From the NCBI RefSeq assembly GCF_900105385.1, contig NZ_LT629772.1, positions 124,001 to 188,000 on the forward strand: a stretch of DNA of 64,000 bases, read 5' to 3'. Shown piece after piece: positions 1 through 9,143 of this stretch (positions within the stretch are counted from its first letter, which is position 1; each line of letters begins with the position of its first letter). The position numbers and the translations under genes are program-made. The notes below the pieces were generated by a model. The model saw only the letters and a program-made list of their open reading frames with translations. It had not been told where the DNA came from and did not search any database. The stretch comes from Microlunatus soli. GTDB taxonomy: Bacteria > Actinomycetota > Actinomycetes > Propionibacteriales > Propionibacteriaceae.

Positions 1-1665
1 AAGCTGTTGGCCTACTCCGTCGACGAGACCGGCAACGAACGCTTCCAGTTGCGGTTCCTCGATCTGGAGAGCGGCAAACGTTCCGACGAGGTGATCGACA
101 ACGTCGCCTACGGCGCGGCCTGGGCCGGTGATGATCATCTGTTCTACACCCGGGCCGACGACGCCTGGCGACCGTTCCAGGTGCTGCGGCATCGGCTCGG
201 CACCGACGCCGGCGACGATGCCGAGGTGTTCGCCGAACCGGACGAACGGTTCTGGGTGGGTGTCGGCAGCAGTCGGGACCGGGACTGGATCGTGATCGAT
301 GCCGGCAGCAAGCTGACCAGCGAGGTCCGGCTGTTGCCGAGCAACGATCCGGAATCGGAGCCGCGGATCGTCGCACCCCGTCGACAGGGCGTGGAGTATC
401 AGGTGGAGCCGGCCGGTGACCGATTGCTGATCTTGCACAACGACGGTGCCGAGGACTTCGCCCTGGCCCAGGCTCCGCTCGATTCCACCGACCATGATCA
501 GTGGCGACCGGTCCTCGGTCATCAGCCCGGTGTCCGTCTGCAGGAGGTGGACGCCTACGCCGGTCATGTCGTCGTCGGTCTGCGGCGCAACGGACTGACC
601 GGGATCCACGTGATCGGCCGGGACGCCGGCGGTGAGCTCGGCGAGGGTTGGGACATCGACTTCGACGAGCCGCTGTTCACCGTCTACCCGTCGGCCTCCA
701 GCTACTACGCCAGCCCGTCGATCCGGCTCTCCTACACCTCGATGGTGACGCCGAACTCGATCTACGACTACCGCGTCGCTGACCGCGAATTGATCTTGCG
801 CAAGGTGACACCGGTCCTTGATCATCCGACCCGTGGCGGCTACCGCTCCGACGACTACGTCCAAACTCGGGACTGGGCGACCGCCGCGGACGGCACCAAG
901 GTGCCGATCTCGATCGTGCGGGCCAAGGACACCCCACTGGACGGCACGGCGCCGGCCGTGATCTACGGCTACGGTTCCTACGAGATCCCGATCGATCCGG
1001 AATTCTCCATCCCGGTGCTGTCCTTCCTGGACCGTGGTTTCGTCTACGCGATCGCACACATCCGCGGCGGTGGTGAGCTCGGCCGGCACTGGTACGACCA
1101 GGGCAAGACCGGGACCAAGATCAACACCTTCACCGATTTCGTGGCCTGTGCCCGGCATCTGGTCGACGCCGGCTACACCAGTGTCGATCGACTGGCCGCT
1201 CGTGGCGGCAGCGCCGGCGGGCTGCTGATGGGCGCGGTGGCCAACCTCGCCCCGGACGCGTTCCGGGCGATCCACGCCGCGGTGCCGTTCGTCGATCCGC
1301 TGACCTCGATCCTGATGCCCGAGTTGCCACTCACGGTGACCGAGTGGGAAGAATGGGGTGACCCGCTGCACGATGCCTCGGTCTATGCCTACATGAAGTC
1401 CTACAGCCCGTACGAGAACGTTGCCCACAAGGACTATCCGGCGATCCTGGCCACCACCAGCCTGCATGACACCCGGGTGCTCTTCACCGAACCGGCGAAG
1501 TGGATCGCGGCACTGCGCCAGACCGCGACCAACGGCCCGGATCGTCCGATCCTGCTGAAGACCGAGATGTCAGCCGGACACGGCGGCGCCAGCGGCCGTT
1601 ACCAACGGTGGAAGGAAACCGCCTTCGACTACGCCTGGATCATCTCCCAGGTTCGTCCGGGCTGA
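1..1665 (+). CDS. ptrB: S9 family serine peptidase, oligopeptidase B type (5' end outside window)
   Basis: Cytosolic serine oligopeptidase that cleaves short peptides, typically after basic residues. The reading frame is open from base 1, so the true start lies upstream. The visible part is a beta-propeller (about residues 1-290) followed by an alpha/beta-hydrolase domain. The nucleophile sits in GGSAGG (Ser codon 1210-1212), the acid is probably the Asp of LHDTRV (1468-1470), and the His is in AGHGG (1579-1581), so the triad looks complete. The LHDTRV...EPAKW stretch favours oligopeptidase B over prolyl oligopeptidase. It converges on a decayed gene. Only the propeller start is missing. Confidence 0.9.
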   Translation, partial: KLLAYSVDETGNERFQLRFLDLESGKRSDEVIDNVAYGAAWAGDDHLFYTRADDAWRPFQVLRHRLGTDAGDDAEVFAEPDERFWVGVGSSRDRDWIVIDAGSKLTSEVRLLPSNDPESEPRIVAPRRQGVEYQVEPAGDRLLILHNDGAEDFALAQAPLDSTDHDQWRPVLGHQPGVRLQEVDAYAGHVVVGLRRNGLTGIHVIGRDAGGELGEGWDIDFDEPLFTVYPSASSYYASPSIRLSYTSMVTPNSIYDYRVADRELILRKVTPVLDHPTRGGYRSDDYVQTRDWATAADGTKVPISIVRAKDTPLDGTAPAVIYGYGSYEIPIDPEFSIPVLSFLDRGFVYAIAHIRGGGELGRHWYDQGKTGTKINTFTDFVACARHLVDAGYTSVDRLAARGGSAGGLLMGAVANLAPDAFRAIHAAVPFVDPLTSILMPELPLTVTEWEEWGDPLHDASVYAYMKSYSPYENVAHKDYPAILATTSLHDTRVLFTEPAKWIAALRQTATNGPDRPILLKTEMSAGHGGASGRYQRWKETAFDYAWIISQVRPG

Positions 1666-1793
1666 CTGCGTCCACGGTGACGTGAACGTGGGCTGCGGCC
1701 GATCACCGTACGGCGACAATTGGGTGACGACATCGCCGGGACGTAGCGTCGATACGATACGGCGCGGCCGACTCGCCACCGCTCGCAGGTGAG

Positions 1794-2354
1794 TCAGGTC
1801 AGGTGCCGCTCCGCCTGATCAAGATCTTGATCAACTCGGCGGGCCGGGAACCGATTGGCGATCGAACGGTGGGTGCCGAGCGTGCCGTCCCAGCCGTTGG
1901 CCCGGGTCGACGCGAAGGCCGACGGTCCCGGTATGTCGGCCCGATCCGCCAGCAGGCCGGCGAATCGGTCGTTGGCAGCCACCATGGCATCGATGGTGGC
2001 TGCATCGACGCGTCCGGGACGCCGCCCCGGCAGACGTTGTTGGACGACGGCGACGTAGCCGTCGGCCAATTGCACCGTTTGCTCGTGGCGTGGCACCGGG
2101 CAGCCGGCCGCCCGCGCCAACTCCAGCACTTCGGCGGTCAGCGACATCTCGGTGAACGAAGCCGTGGTGCGGGTGATCGCCACCTCGACGCCGGTACCGC
2201 GATGCCGCGCGTAGGCAGCGCTGCTCGTTCCTCCGGTCTGATCGTCGAGCCCGATCAGTTGCAGGTCTGCACCGATTCGCGCGTTGATCTCGGTGATGGT
2301 GTCGACCGGCGACCACGGGTTCTCCGAATCGGTGAACTCCAACCGTCCCGGCAT
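1794..2354 (-). pseudogene. Truncated aminoglycoside phosphotransferase (APH)-fold protein
   Basis: The 186-residue product resembles the N-terminal lobe and linker of an APH-fold kinase (ARAAGCPVPRHE, then VVQQRLPG, then VDAATIDAMVAANDRFAGLLADR). It stops before the catalytic loop HxDxxxxN and the metal-binding Asp, which should occupy roughly another 100 residues. No catalytic motif was found in the 128 bases to the neighbouring peptidase gene. Its ATG overlaps the stop of the upstream decayed acyltransferase by one base (TGATG), so the two were once a coupled pair. Probably inactive; a short regulatory protein cannot be excluded. Confidence 0.6.
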
Positions 2355-3174
2355 CACGCTTCCCCGTTCTCCGCTTCGCGGGCGTTCGCAGGCATTGCCA
2401 GTGGTGCAAGGCCTGTCGATGGATCCGACACCCGGAACCACCCCGTGCGGACGTACCAGTGCCGTCCCGATCCGAGCACCGAGACGATGCCGCGCTGTAA
2501 CGATGTGTCCTGCGGAAGTTGATCAAGAAAGCCGGACGATACCTGTGCCCCGCCGACCGCCCGTCGAAAGACATGCCGAATCGGATCGGCGTCATCGATC
2601 CGGGAGTCGGTGAAGTGATCAAAGCGTGCCTGGAACCGGACGATGTTGCTGTCGGCCGGCAGCAGATCGATCAATTGAGGATCCATTAGCCAGGAGTGGC
2701 AGCAGAAGGCGGCGGCCCGCTCGGAGAGCCCGAGTGCTCGATCCATCGATGCTGTCACTGCCGCCGGCGGGATCGGGCCGCCAGGGAATCCCACGACTCG
2801 TCATCGGTCAGTCCTAACGCGACATGGTGGGCGCGGACGGTCGGCACCACAGTCAGGAACGCCCAGACGTAGGCGAACGCGCCGACCACTCCGGCATCGC
2901 GAACTGCCGGCCACCCACGATGTCCGATCGGTGGGCGTCCCATGCTCGCCGTCAACAGGCGATAGCCGCGATCCAGCACTCGCCAGGCGTCGGGGTCACG
3001 CTCGGGGTCGGGCCGCGTACCGAGCACGAAGGGCACATCGCGGCGACGCACCCCGACCTTGATCAACAACCGCGCAGCGTCGGCATCAGACGGCAACAGA
3101 TTCGGATCGAGCCCGAGTCCTGCTCTGCGATCGAACTCCGGGTCATCCGACCCGTTCAACTCCTGCGATGTCAT
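2354..3174 (-). pseudogene. Acyltransferase with GNAT-like C-terminal domain, broken by internal deletion and frameshift
   Basis: Two overlapping frames carry the two ends of one family. The first part (ATG at 3174 to a stop at 2755) has the helical N-terminal domain ending in DDESWDSLA. The second (about 2794 to 2354) has the GNAT-like C-terminal domain with HSWLMDPQL, LPADSNIVRFQARF and GRHWYVRTGWFRV. From what I recall of the DUF5596/GNAT_C family, roughly 70-80 residues normally sit between these blocks, with motifs such as HRRTFG and GRLQF. They are absent here and the frame changes at the junction. This is therefore a deletion, not a single-base error. It is coupled to the truncated APH gene downstream. 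Confidence 0.65.
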
Positions 3175-3320
3175 GCGAACCTCCCGTACATCGTCGGGGC
3201 GGCATGGCGCCCACTTCTGCAGGGAGGTCCTGGAGGAACCCACCAGCAACCTACTGCAGGTCGCGTCCCTGTGGCGACACTTCTCGGAAGGACCGAGCGT
3301 TGCGCGGACTTCGGGCAGAT

Positions 3321-3938
3321 TCACGACCGGTCGAAGTCGATCCGCATCACCAGCCGACGCAGCGACGGCCGATGCACCTCGGACAGTCCGGCGGAGCGGA
3401 ACACGTCCGGCGTGCCGACGTTGCCCTCATCGGGCAGGGATCGGTTGATGATCGGATATCCCTCGACCGCGGCAGCGCCGTGCTCCCGGGCGAATTCGAC
3501 GGCAGCGGCGGCCATCTCGCCGCTGATCCCACGCCGCCGGAAGCCGACTCTCGTGTACAGGCAGGTGATCGCCCACACCGACCGATCGGTGCGATCCTCG
3601 TCGCGTCCGTCCCACGGAACCCGGAAGACACGGACCAGTCCCTGGTAGTCGGGGCGCGGTTCGATCGCACACCAGGCGACCGGCTCATCGTCGAGGTAGC
3701 CGACCAGGCCACTCGTTTCCTGGCCCGGCGTGTCACAACCGGCCTGCTGCAGCTGCCGTTGCCGGAGCCCGGCGACCGTCACCGAGCGGAACGACTCCTT
3801 CCGGCCCAGCTTGTACCGCTGACATCGGCAGCCGGCACCGGGACCGCGAGTCCCGTAGATCGCATCGAGATCGGCGGCGGTCGCCCGGTTCGCCGGAACG
3901 ATCCGCAGGTCGGCGGATTGCTCGTTGCTGATCGGCAC
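3321..3938 (-). CDS. GNAT family N-acetyltransferase
   Basis: Predicted cytosolic acyl-CoA-dependent N-acetyltransferase of about 205 residues; substrate unknown. The GNAT core is visible as the beta-strand ITCLYTRVGFRRRGI, which holds the acetyl-CoA pyrophosphate-binding R/Q-x-x-G-x-G/A-like loop, followed by helix GEMAAAAVEFAREHGAAAVEGYPI. The N-terminal part has a Cys pair (GCRCQRYK) often seen in the actinobacterial GNATs with this CxCxxY-type start. GTG at 3938 is chosen because GGGAG lies about 8 bases upstream; the open frame runs further but would reach into the divergent merR promoter. It is divergent to the MerR/YnfA operon. Confidence 0.8.
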   Translation of the reverse strand: MPISNEQSADLRIVPANRATAADLDAIYGTRGPGAGCRCQRYKLGRKESFRSVTVAGLRQRQLQQAGCDTPGQETSGLVGYLDDEPVAWCAIEPRPDYQGLVRVFRVPWDGRDEDRTDRSVWAITCLYTRVGFRRRGISGEMAAAAVEFAREHGAAAVEGYPIINRSLPDEGNVGTPDVFRSAGLSEVHRPSLRRLVMRIDFDRS

Positions 3939-4089
3939 GTTCGATCTCCCCTCGGTCACAGGTGCGGTCGCCCCGATCGCGCTCACAAGGCCGATCGACT
4001 CGACCCGCCCGACGCTACTGGACCGCCCCGACACCGCTGCCCCGGACAATTTGACCTTCCAGTCGACTCGAGGGTTTACGGTCGCTGTC

Positions 4090-4836
4090 ATGGACGGGAT
4101 GAGGATCTCGCAGCTGGCCGCGCGTTCGGGTGTGCCGGTTTCGACACTGCGCTACTACGAGGCCGAAGGACTGTTGCCGGCTTCGCGGGCCGGCAACGGC
4201 TATCGGGTGTACGACGAATCGGCGGTGGGCCGATTGGCGTTCATCACCCAGGCCAAGTCGCTCTCGCTGCCGCTGAGCGAGATCCGTGATCTGGTGACCG
4301 CTCGGGACGCCGAGCCGTGTCGCGCGATCCGCACGCGGTATCGGCCGCTGTTGGCACAGCACGCCGAACAGGTGCAGGAACGCATTGATCAACTCCGCGA
4401 CCTGCAGGCCATGATCACCGGCGCGCAACAGCACCTGGACACGATCCCCGATCGTGATGCACCCTGCGATGCGGACTGCTCGTTCCTGAACGACCCGCCC
4501 ACCACCCCGACCGCGACGGAGCCCTTCATGATCACGATCGACCCACCCGTCGACATCGCCTGCACTCTGGACGGCGACGGCTACGCCGAACGCGCTGCCG
4601 GCTGGCGGTCGCTGATCGCCGACGCCCCGGCCAGCACAGCCGAGGACGGATTGCGATTCCGGCTCCCCGTCTCGTTGCTGCCGACCGCGACCGAGCTCGC
4701 CGTCGCCGAGCAACAGTGCTGTCCGTTCTTCGGGATCGGGTTCGACCTGCACGGATCGCAGTTCGACCTGACCGTGTCCGCGCCGCCGGAGGCTGCCGCC
4801 AAGCTCGCGCAGGTGTTCGGCGGGGCGGCGTCATGA
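4090..4836 (+). CDS. MerR family regulator with extra C-terminal Cys-Cys domain
   Basis: DNA-binding regulator of 248 residues. The N-terminal winged helix-turn-helix ([24 protein letters not shown]) is followed by a dimerisation coiled coil. Cys residues at EPCRAI and [11 protein letters not shown] lie at positions like the metal ligands of Hg/Zn-type MerR proteins. An unusual extra domain of about 90 residues follows, with an adjacent Cys pair ([12 protein letters not shown]), suggesting additional metal binding (inference). ATG 4090 is used; ATG 4099 is possible. It overlaps ynfA by ATGA, so the membrane protein is a likely target or partner. Confidence 0.82.
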   Translation: MDGMRISQLAARSGVPVSTLRYYEAEGLLPASRAGNGYRVYDESAVGRLAFITQAKSLSLPLSEIRDLVTARDAEPCRAIRTRYRPLLAQHAEQVQERIDQLRDLQAMITGAQQHLDTIPDRDAPCDADCSFLNDPPTTPTATEPFMITIDPPVDIACTLDGDGYAERAAGWRSLIADAPASTAEDGLRFRLPVSLLPTATELAVAEQQCCPFFGIGFDLHGSQFDLTVSAPPEAAAKLAQVFGGAAS

Positions 4837-5168
4837 CCGTCGTCCGATCGATCATCCTGTTCGTCGTCGCGGCGGTCTTCGAGATCGGCGGCGCCTGGCT
4901 GGTCTGGCAGGGGGTTCGCGAGCATCGCGGCTGGGCCTGGATCGGCGCCGGCGTGATCGCCCTCGGCATCTACGGGTTCGTCGCCACCCTGCAGCCCGAC
5001 GCCCACTTCGGCCGGATCCTGGCTGCCTACGGTGGCGTGTTCGTCGCCGGCTCGCTGATCTGGGCGATGGGTGTCGACGGCTACCGGCCCGACCGCTGGG
5101 ACATCATCGGTGCCCTGCTCTGTCTTGCCGGCGTCGCTGTGATCATGTACGCCCCACGCACCCGTTGA
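4833..5168 (+). CDS. ynfA: YnfA/UPF0060 family small membrane protein
   Basis: A 111-residue inner-membrane protein with four predicted transmembrane helices. It shows family-typical features: [16 protein letters not shown] in the first helix region, [24 protein letters not shown] in the middle and [23 protein letters not shown] at the end. YnfA proteins are related to small multidrug-resistance transporters, but their substrate is not settled. The ATG overlaps the merR stop (ATGA), so it is translationally coupled to a metal-type regulator. That suggests export or tolerance of a metal or cation (inference). Confidence 0.9.
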   Translation: MTVVRSIILFVVAAVFEIGGAWLVWQGVREHRGWAWIGAGVIALGIYGFVATLQPDAHFGRILAAYGGVFVAGSLIWAMGVDGYRPDRWDIIGALLCLAGVAVIMYAPRTR

Positions 5169-5207
5169 TCACTGCGCCGGCGCCGTCGCCCATGCCAGGC
5201 TGGTCAC

Positions 5208-5708
5208 ATGGACACTGCCGCCTCGCCAGCCCAGAACGATGACCTCCGTCGGCGCCTCGACGAGTTGCTCGATGAATATCGCACGGCTCTGTCAGCCAGC
5301 CTCGACGGCTTGACCGAGGAGCAGGCACGTCGCCGCTTGGTGCCGTCGAAGACGACGCTGCTCGGCTTGCTCAAACACGTCTGCTATGTCGAAGGCGTCT
5401 GGTTCGACCAAGCGGTCACCGGCCGGTCCTACGCCGATGTCGGCATCGCCAGTACTCCGGATCGTTCCTTCACCGTGACCAAGGCAGACACCATTGCGTC
5501 GATCCGCGAGACCCACCGCCGGCGATGCGAGGCATCGCGACGCCGGATGGCGGACCTGTCGCTGGCCGATGTCGTCGACGGCCGGGGACCGCGAACCGTC
5601 TGGGCGCTCTATCTTCAGGTCCTGCGCGAGCTTGCCCAGCATGCTGGCCACGCAGACATCCTGCGGGAACAGATCCTCGCCGCCGACCGCCCCGACGCCG
5701 ATCGATGA
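5208..5708 (+). CDS. DinB/DUF664 family protein
   Basis: A 166-residue protein predicted to form the four-helix DinB bundle. The hallmarks are LVPSKTTLLGLLKHVCYVEGVWF, where the first metal-ligand His normally sits, and LRELAQHAGHADILREQI near the C-terminus, matching the family block in which two His residues complete the site. Actinobacterial members are often annotated as mycothiol-dependent transferases or stress proteins; the exact reaction is unknown. ATG 5208 starts 39 bases after ynfA. The gene ends 33 bases before the convergent GPH transporter gene. Confidence 0.85.
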   Translation: MDTAASPAQNDDLRRRLDELLDEYRTALSASLDGLTEEQARRRLVPSKTTLLGLLKHVCYVEGVWFDQAVTGRSYADVGIASTPDRSFTVTKADTIASIRETHRRRCEASRRRMADLSLADVVDGRGPRTVWALYLQVLRELAQHAGHADILREQILAADRPDADR

Positions 5709-5741
5709 ATCCCGACCCAGGGCGTCACGTGGACGGCGAGC

Positions 5742-7106
5742 TCACCGCGCCATCGATCGACGCTCGGCCAGGTCCTTTTCCACCGTCGGATAGATCCGTT
5801 CGAGCCGATAGGCGGCGAAGAGGATGATCAACACCACGAACAGTGCCATCGGGACGTAGACGAACAGTGCCGTGATCGCGGTCAAGGCGGACTCCGGCTG
5901 GGTCTGGTTCAGGCCGTTGTAGCCTGCTGCCCCCATGATCCAGCCGAGCGCTGCAGCTCCGAGTCCGTAACCCAGCTTCTGCCCCATGCTGCCCGCACTG
6001 TAGAGCACGCCCTCCAGCCGGCGCCCGTTCTTCCACTCGCCGTATTCGATGGTGTCGGGAAGCATCCCCCAGATGGCGCCGAAGATCGGGATCCGACCGA
6101 CACCTCGAAGGATCGACCCGGCGACCGCCAGCCTGATATCGGTCGGATCGATGGCGATGATCAAGGAACCGGCCAGGAACACCGAGGCACCGACGATCAT
6201 CGGAACGATCTTGCCGAAGCGCTGATAGATCGGCTGCATGAACAGCATCCCGACCAATGCCGGGATGTACAGCATGAACGACATCAATGCCGCGAAGCCG
6301 GCATCGCCCAGGAAGTACCGTGCGAAGTAGGCCGTCGACCCGGTGTACAGCGATTCCGCGACGCTGAACACGATGAAGATCGCGAACAGCAACAGCCAGT
6401 AACGATTGCGGACGGCGAGCTTCAGCGACTCGAGCACGCCGGGTTGGTCGCGCGGCGGCGCCGTGTCGACGATGCGTTCGCGGGTGTTGCGGAAGGTGAT
6501 CAGAAACAGCGCCGCGGCCAGCACGCCGAAGATCACGAAGGTGATGATCCAGGCTCGTTGATCATCACCGAGCGCTCCGACCAACGGCAACGTGAGGACG
6601 GTGACGATCAGCGCGCCCAGGGTGGCGCCGAACATCCGGGTGACGTTCAGCCGGGAGCGTTCGGTGAAGTCGCGGGTCATCCGCGTGTTCAGCGTGCCGT
6701 ACGGGATCACGGCCGCGCTGAGTGCGATGTTCATCAGGATGTAGGTGATCGCGATGTAGATCAGCGTCGGTGTCGGCTTCAGCCCTGGCACGGCGAACAC
6801 CAAGATCAACGCGACGGCGAACGGCCCGGCCGCCCACAGCACCCAGGGGCGCGCCTTACCCCAGCGGGTCGAGGTCCGGTCCACCACCGCTCCCATCGCG
6901 ACGTCGACGAATCCGTCGAACAGCCGGGCCAGCAGCACGATCGTGCCGACTGCGGCAGCGGCCGCCCCGATCACGTCGGTGTAGAAGAACACGACGTAGG
7001 TGGACAGCGCACCCCAGGCGATGTTGGTGGCAAGATCACCGGCGCCGAAGGACAGCCGCTCCTTCCACGTCACGGTGGCGAACTCTTCGTTCGGTGTGCT
7101 CATCAT
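5742..7106 (-). CDS. GPH-type (MelB-like) cation/glycoside symporter
   Basis: A 454-residue integral membrane protein of the major facilitator superfamily with about 12 helices. The N-terminus (WKERLSFGAGDLATNIAWGALSTYVVFFYTDVIG) and FDGFVDVAMGAVVDRTSTRWGKARPWVLW are typical of glycoside-pentoside-hexuronide symporters, which move sugars or glycosides with H+ or Na+. It is the last gene of the gntR-pfkB-ADP-ribosylglycohydrolase set, 43 bases after its neighbour. The likely cargo is therefore a ribosylated or other N-glycosidic compound handled by those enzymes (inference). Start 7106 is one of two adjacent ATGs, with GAGAG about 10 bases upstream. Confidence 0.88.
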   Translation of the reverse strand: MMSTPNEEFATVTWKERLSFGAGDLATNIAWGALSTYVVFFYTDVIGAAAAAVGTIVLLARLFDGFVDVAMGAVVDRTSTRWGKARPWVLWAAGPFAVALILVFAVPGLKPTPTLIYIAITYILMNIALSAAVIPYGTLNTRMTRDFTERSRLNVTRMFGATLGALIVTVLTLPLVGALGDDQRAWIITFVIFGVLAAALFLITFRNTRERIVDTAPPRDQPGVLESLKLAVRNRYWLLLFAIFIVFSVAESLYTGSTAYFARYFLGDAGFAALMSFMLYIPALVGMLFMQPIYQRFGKIVPMIVGASVFLAGSLIIAIDPTDIRLAVAGSILRGVGRIPIFGAIWGMLPDTIEYGEWKNGRRLEGVLYSAGSMGQKLGYGLGAAALGWIMGAAGYNGLNQTQPESALTAITALFVYVPMALFVVLIILFAAYRLERIYPTVEKDLAERRSMAR

Positions 7107-7149
7107 CGGGCCAAATCTCTCGGGGTCAGGTGCAGTGTGCCGGCGCCGT

Positions 7150-8181
7150 TCAGCGCTCGGCTGCGGCCAGCAGTTCGTCGGCGAGCGCCGACAGGTCAAG
7201 ATCGTTGGCGCGTTCGACCGTCGCGACGGCGGCTTCGTCGATCGCCTCGATGCCTCGAAAGGCTCCGGCGATCGCGGCCGCCATGCAGCCGATGGTGTCG
7301 CTGTCCCCGCCGGCGTTCGCGGCCAGCCGGGCGACGCGGACGGGATCGCCGGCGCCGGCGACGAAGAATCCGATCGCTGCCGGCACCGCCTCTGCCGCCG
7401 GCAGGCCGACGCCGATCTCGTCGGAGATGAGATCGATCGCCTGTTCGTCGTCGCGGGCGGTGACGGCCAGGGCGACCGCGCGATCGATCCGGCGCTCGAC
7501 CGAGGCGCCCGGTACATCGCGGCCCTCGGCCCGGCCGAGCTCAGCGCCCTCTCGCGCACCGTCGGTGGCAGCACGGACGATGTCGACGATCTCGGCACCG
7601 GGTGTGCAGGCCCGGGCGACGGCGGCTGCGATCGCCGCGGCACCGGCCACCCCGGGCGGCGTGTTGTGGCTGGGTACGCAGGTGGTGAAGGCGGTCCGGA
7701 CCGCGGCCTGCGGGTCGCCGTGGTGGAACAGTCCGACAGGCCCGACCCGCATCGCGGCACCGTTGCTGGCGCCCTGCGTCATGATCGTTCCCTGTCGTCC
7801 GACCTGCCGCGGGTCCTCGCCCCGTTCCAGCCGGGCGATGGCCTCCCGGGTGGTCGGACCGGCGAAATGCGGGAAGTAGTTCTCGTTCTTGGACCACTCG
7901 ATCAGCAGCTGTGCCATGTCCTCCGGCGTCAGCGCGGCACCGGTCCGCGTCAGCAGCCGCGCGAGCATGATCATCTGGCTGGAGTCGTCGGTGATCTGCG
8001 CGGCAGCCCGGCCGTTCGCGTACGGCGCACCGGGCAGGGGTGCGTGGAACTCCGTGACGTAGCCACCGAAGGCGGCTCGGATCTGATCGCGGCTCAGTTC
8101 CTCGGTCGGAGCGCCGAGTGCGTCGGCCAGGCAGCCGGCGGCGAGACTGCCGTGGATCTTGGAATGCAGCAGGGACGGCAA
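7150..8181 (-). CDS. ADP-ribosylglycohydrolase family protein
   Basis: A 343-residue all-helical hydrolase of the DraG/ARH3 family, which removes ADP-ribose or cleaves related N-glycosidic bonds using two metal ions. The metal-site motifs are present: GCLADALGAPTEE near the N-terminus, ITDDSSQM (first Asp pair) and GGDSDTIGCMAAAIAGAF (second). The start is TTG at 8181, supported by GAGAGG which overlaps the end of pfkB; the gap to pfkB is 5 bases. Members in sugar-catabolic operons have been suggested to act on small N-glycosides rather than on modified proteins. The adjacent kinase and transporter support that reading here (inference). Confidence 0.88.
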   Translation of the reverse strand: MPSLLHSKIHGSLAAGCLADALGAPTEELSRDQIRAAFGGYVTEFHAPLPGAPYANGRAAAQITDDSSQMIMLARLLTRTGAALTPEDMAQLLIEWSKNENYFPHFAGPTTREAIARLERGEDPRQVGRQGTIMTQGASNGAAMRVGPVGLFHHGDPQAAVRTAFTTCVPSHNTPPGVAGAAAIAAAVARACTPGAEIVDIVRAATDGAREGAELGRAEGRDVPGASVERRIDRAVALAVTARDDEQAIDLISDEIGVGLPAAEAVPAAIGFFVAGAGDPVRVARLAANAGGDSDTIGCMAAAIAGAFRGIEAIDEAAVATVERANDLDLSALADELLAAAER

Positions 8182-8186
8182 AGCAG

Positions 8187-9143
8187 TTACCTCTCAGTGG
8201 TGATCGTGATCAGGTCTTCGAACCGCTCGCCGCGCCGCGAGTCGGACAGATAGCTCCGACCGCCGACGGCGGTCACGCAGCGGGTCGCCTGCGCCACGGC
8301 GCGGCGCAGGCTGTCGTGGATGTCGGCACCGGTGAGCAGCGCCCCGAGGAAGGCTCCGGCCAACGCGTCTCCGGCGCCGGTGGTGTCGACGGCAATCACC
8401 GGCTGTCGCAGTCGGGCCCGGTGCAGGACACCGTCGCGATCCAGGCTGAAGGCGCCGTTCGCGCCCGCACTGGTGATCACGAGGCTCGCTCCGAGCTGGA
8501 GCAGGCGACCGGCCGCAGCCGGTGCCCCGGTCGACGCCAGTTTGGCCGCCGAGGAGGCATTCAGGAAGACGATGTCGCTGAGCTCGATCAGCCGGGCGAA
8601 CTGCGGCTGTTCGGGCTCGAACGCGTCCGGTTCGAGGTCAACGGCAACCCGCGCCCCATGATCATGAGCGAGCTCGGCGACCGCCGTCGCCCACGTCAGA
8701 TCGTCGGCCAGCGGTGCGACGATCTCGGCTCCGGTCATGATCGAGGCGTCGATCTCCTCGATGGTCGGCAGCTTGATCCCGGTGTCCGCACCGGTCAGCG
8801 CCTTCTCCCCGCTCGGATCCAGCTGCACGAAGCACATCCAGGTCGGGTGATCGAGATCGCGCAGCGAATGCTCCAGCGACACCCCGAGCCGGCGCAACTC
8901 GTCCAGGGCCACGTCTGTGTCAGGTCCGGCGCCGGTCTTGGTGATCAGGTCGACCGCGATGCCCTGCCGGGCGGCAGCGGCAGCCAGGTTGGCGCTCATC
9001 CCGCCGCCATACACCCCGGCCAGCGAACCGATGGCCTTGTTGTCGTTGCCGGCGATGTGTGGGACCCGGACGAAGTAGTCGATGCTGGCGTCGCCGACAA
9101 CGACCAGCCGGCCTCCCGGCTGATGATCGTCGATCATGCTCAC
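8187..9143 (-). CDS. PfkB/ribokinase family carbohydrate kinase
   Basis: A 318-residue cytosolic kinase that transfers the ATP gamma-phosphate to a sugar or nucleoside. The N-terminal PfkB signature is GDASIDYFVRVPHIAGNDNK and the C-terminal signature with catalytic Asp is DTTGAGDALAGAF. The GGGMSANLAAAAARQG block is the substrate-side glycine stretch. The GTG at 9143 overlaps the gntR stop (GTGA); ATG 9137 is an alternative. In this operon it would phosphorylate the sugar, perhaps ribose, released by the downstream glycohydrolase (inference). Confidence 0.88.
   Translation of the reverse strand: MSMIDDHQPGGRLVVVGDASIDYFVRVPHIAGNDNKAIGSLAGVYGGGMSANLAAAAARQGIAVDLITKTGAGPDTDVALDELRRLGVSLEHSLRDLDHPTWMCFVQLDPSGEKALTGADTGIKLPTIEEIDASIMTGAEIVAPLADDLTWATAVAELAHDHGARVAVDLEPDAFEPEQPQFARLIELSDIVFLNASSAAKLASTGAPAAAGRLLQLGASLVITSAGANGAFSLDRDGVLHRARLRQPVIAVDTTGAGDALAGAFLGALLTGADIHDSLRRAVAQATRCVTAVGGRSYLSDSRRGERFEDLITITTER

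Noticed and set aside
7-9. TTG at base 7 as start of the S9 peptidase
   Set aside because: The frame is open to base 1, and the beta-propeller is already under way, so the gene begins upstream of the window.
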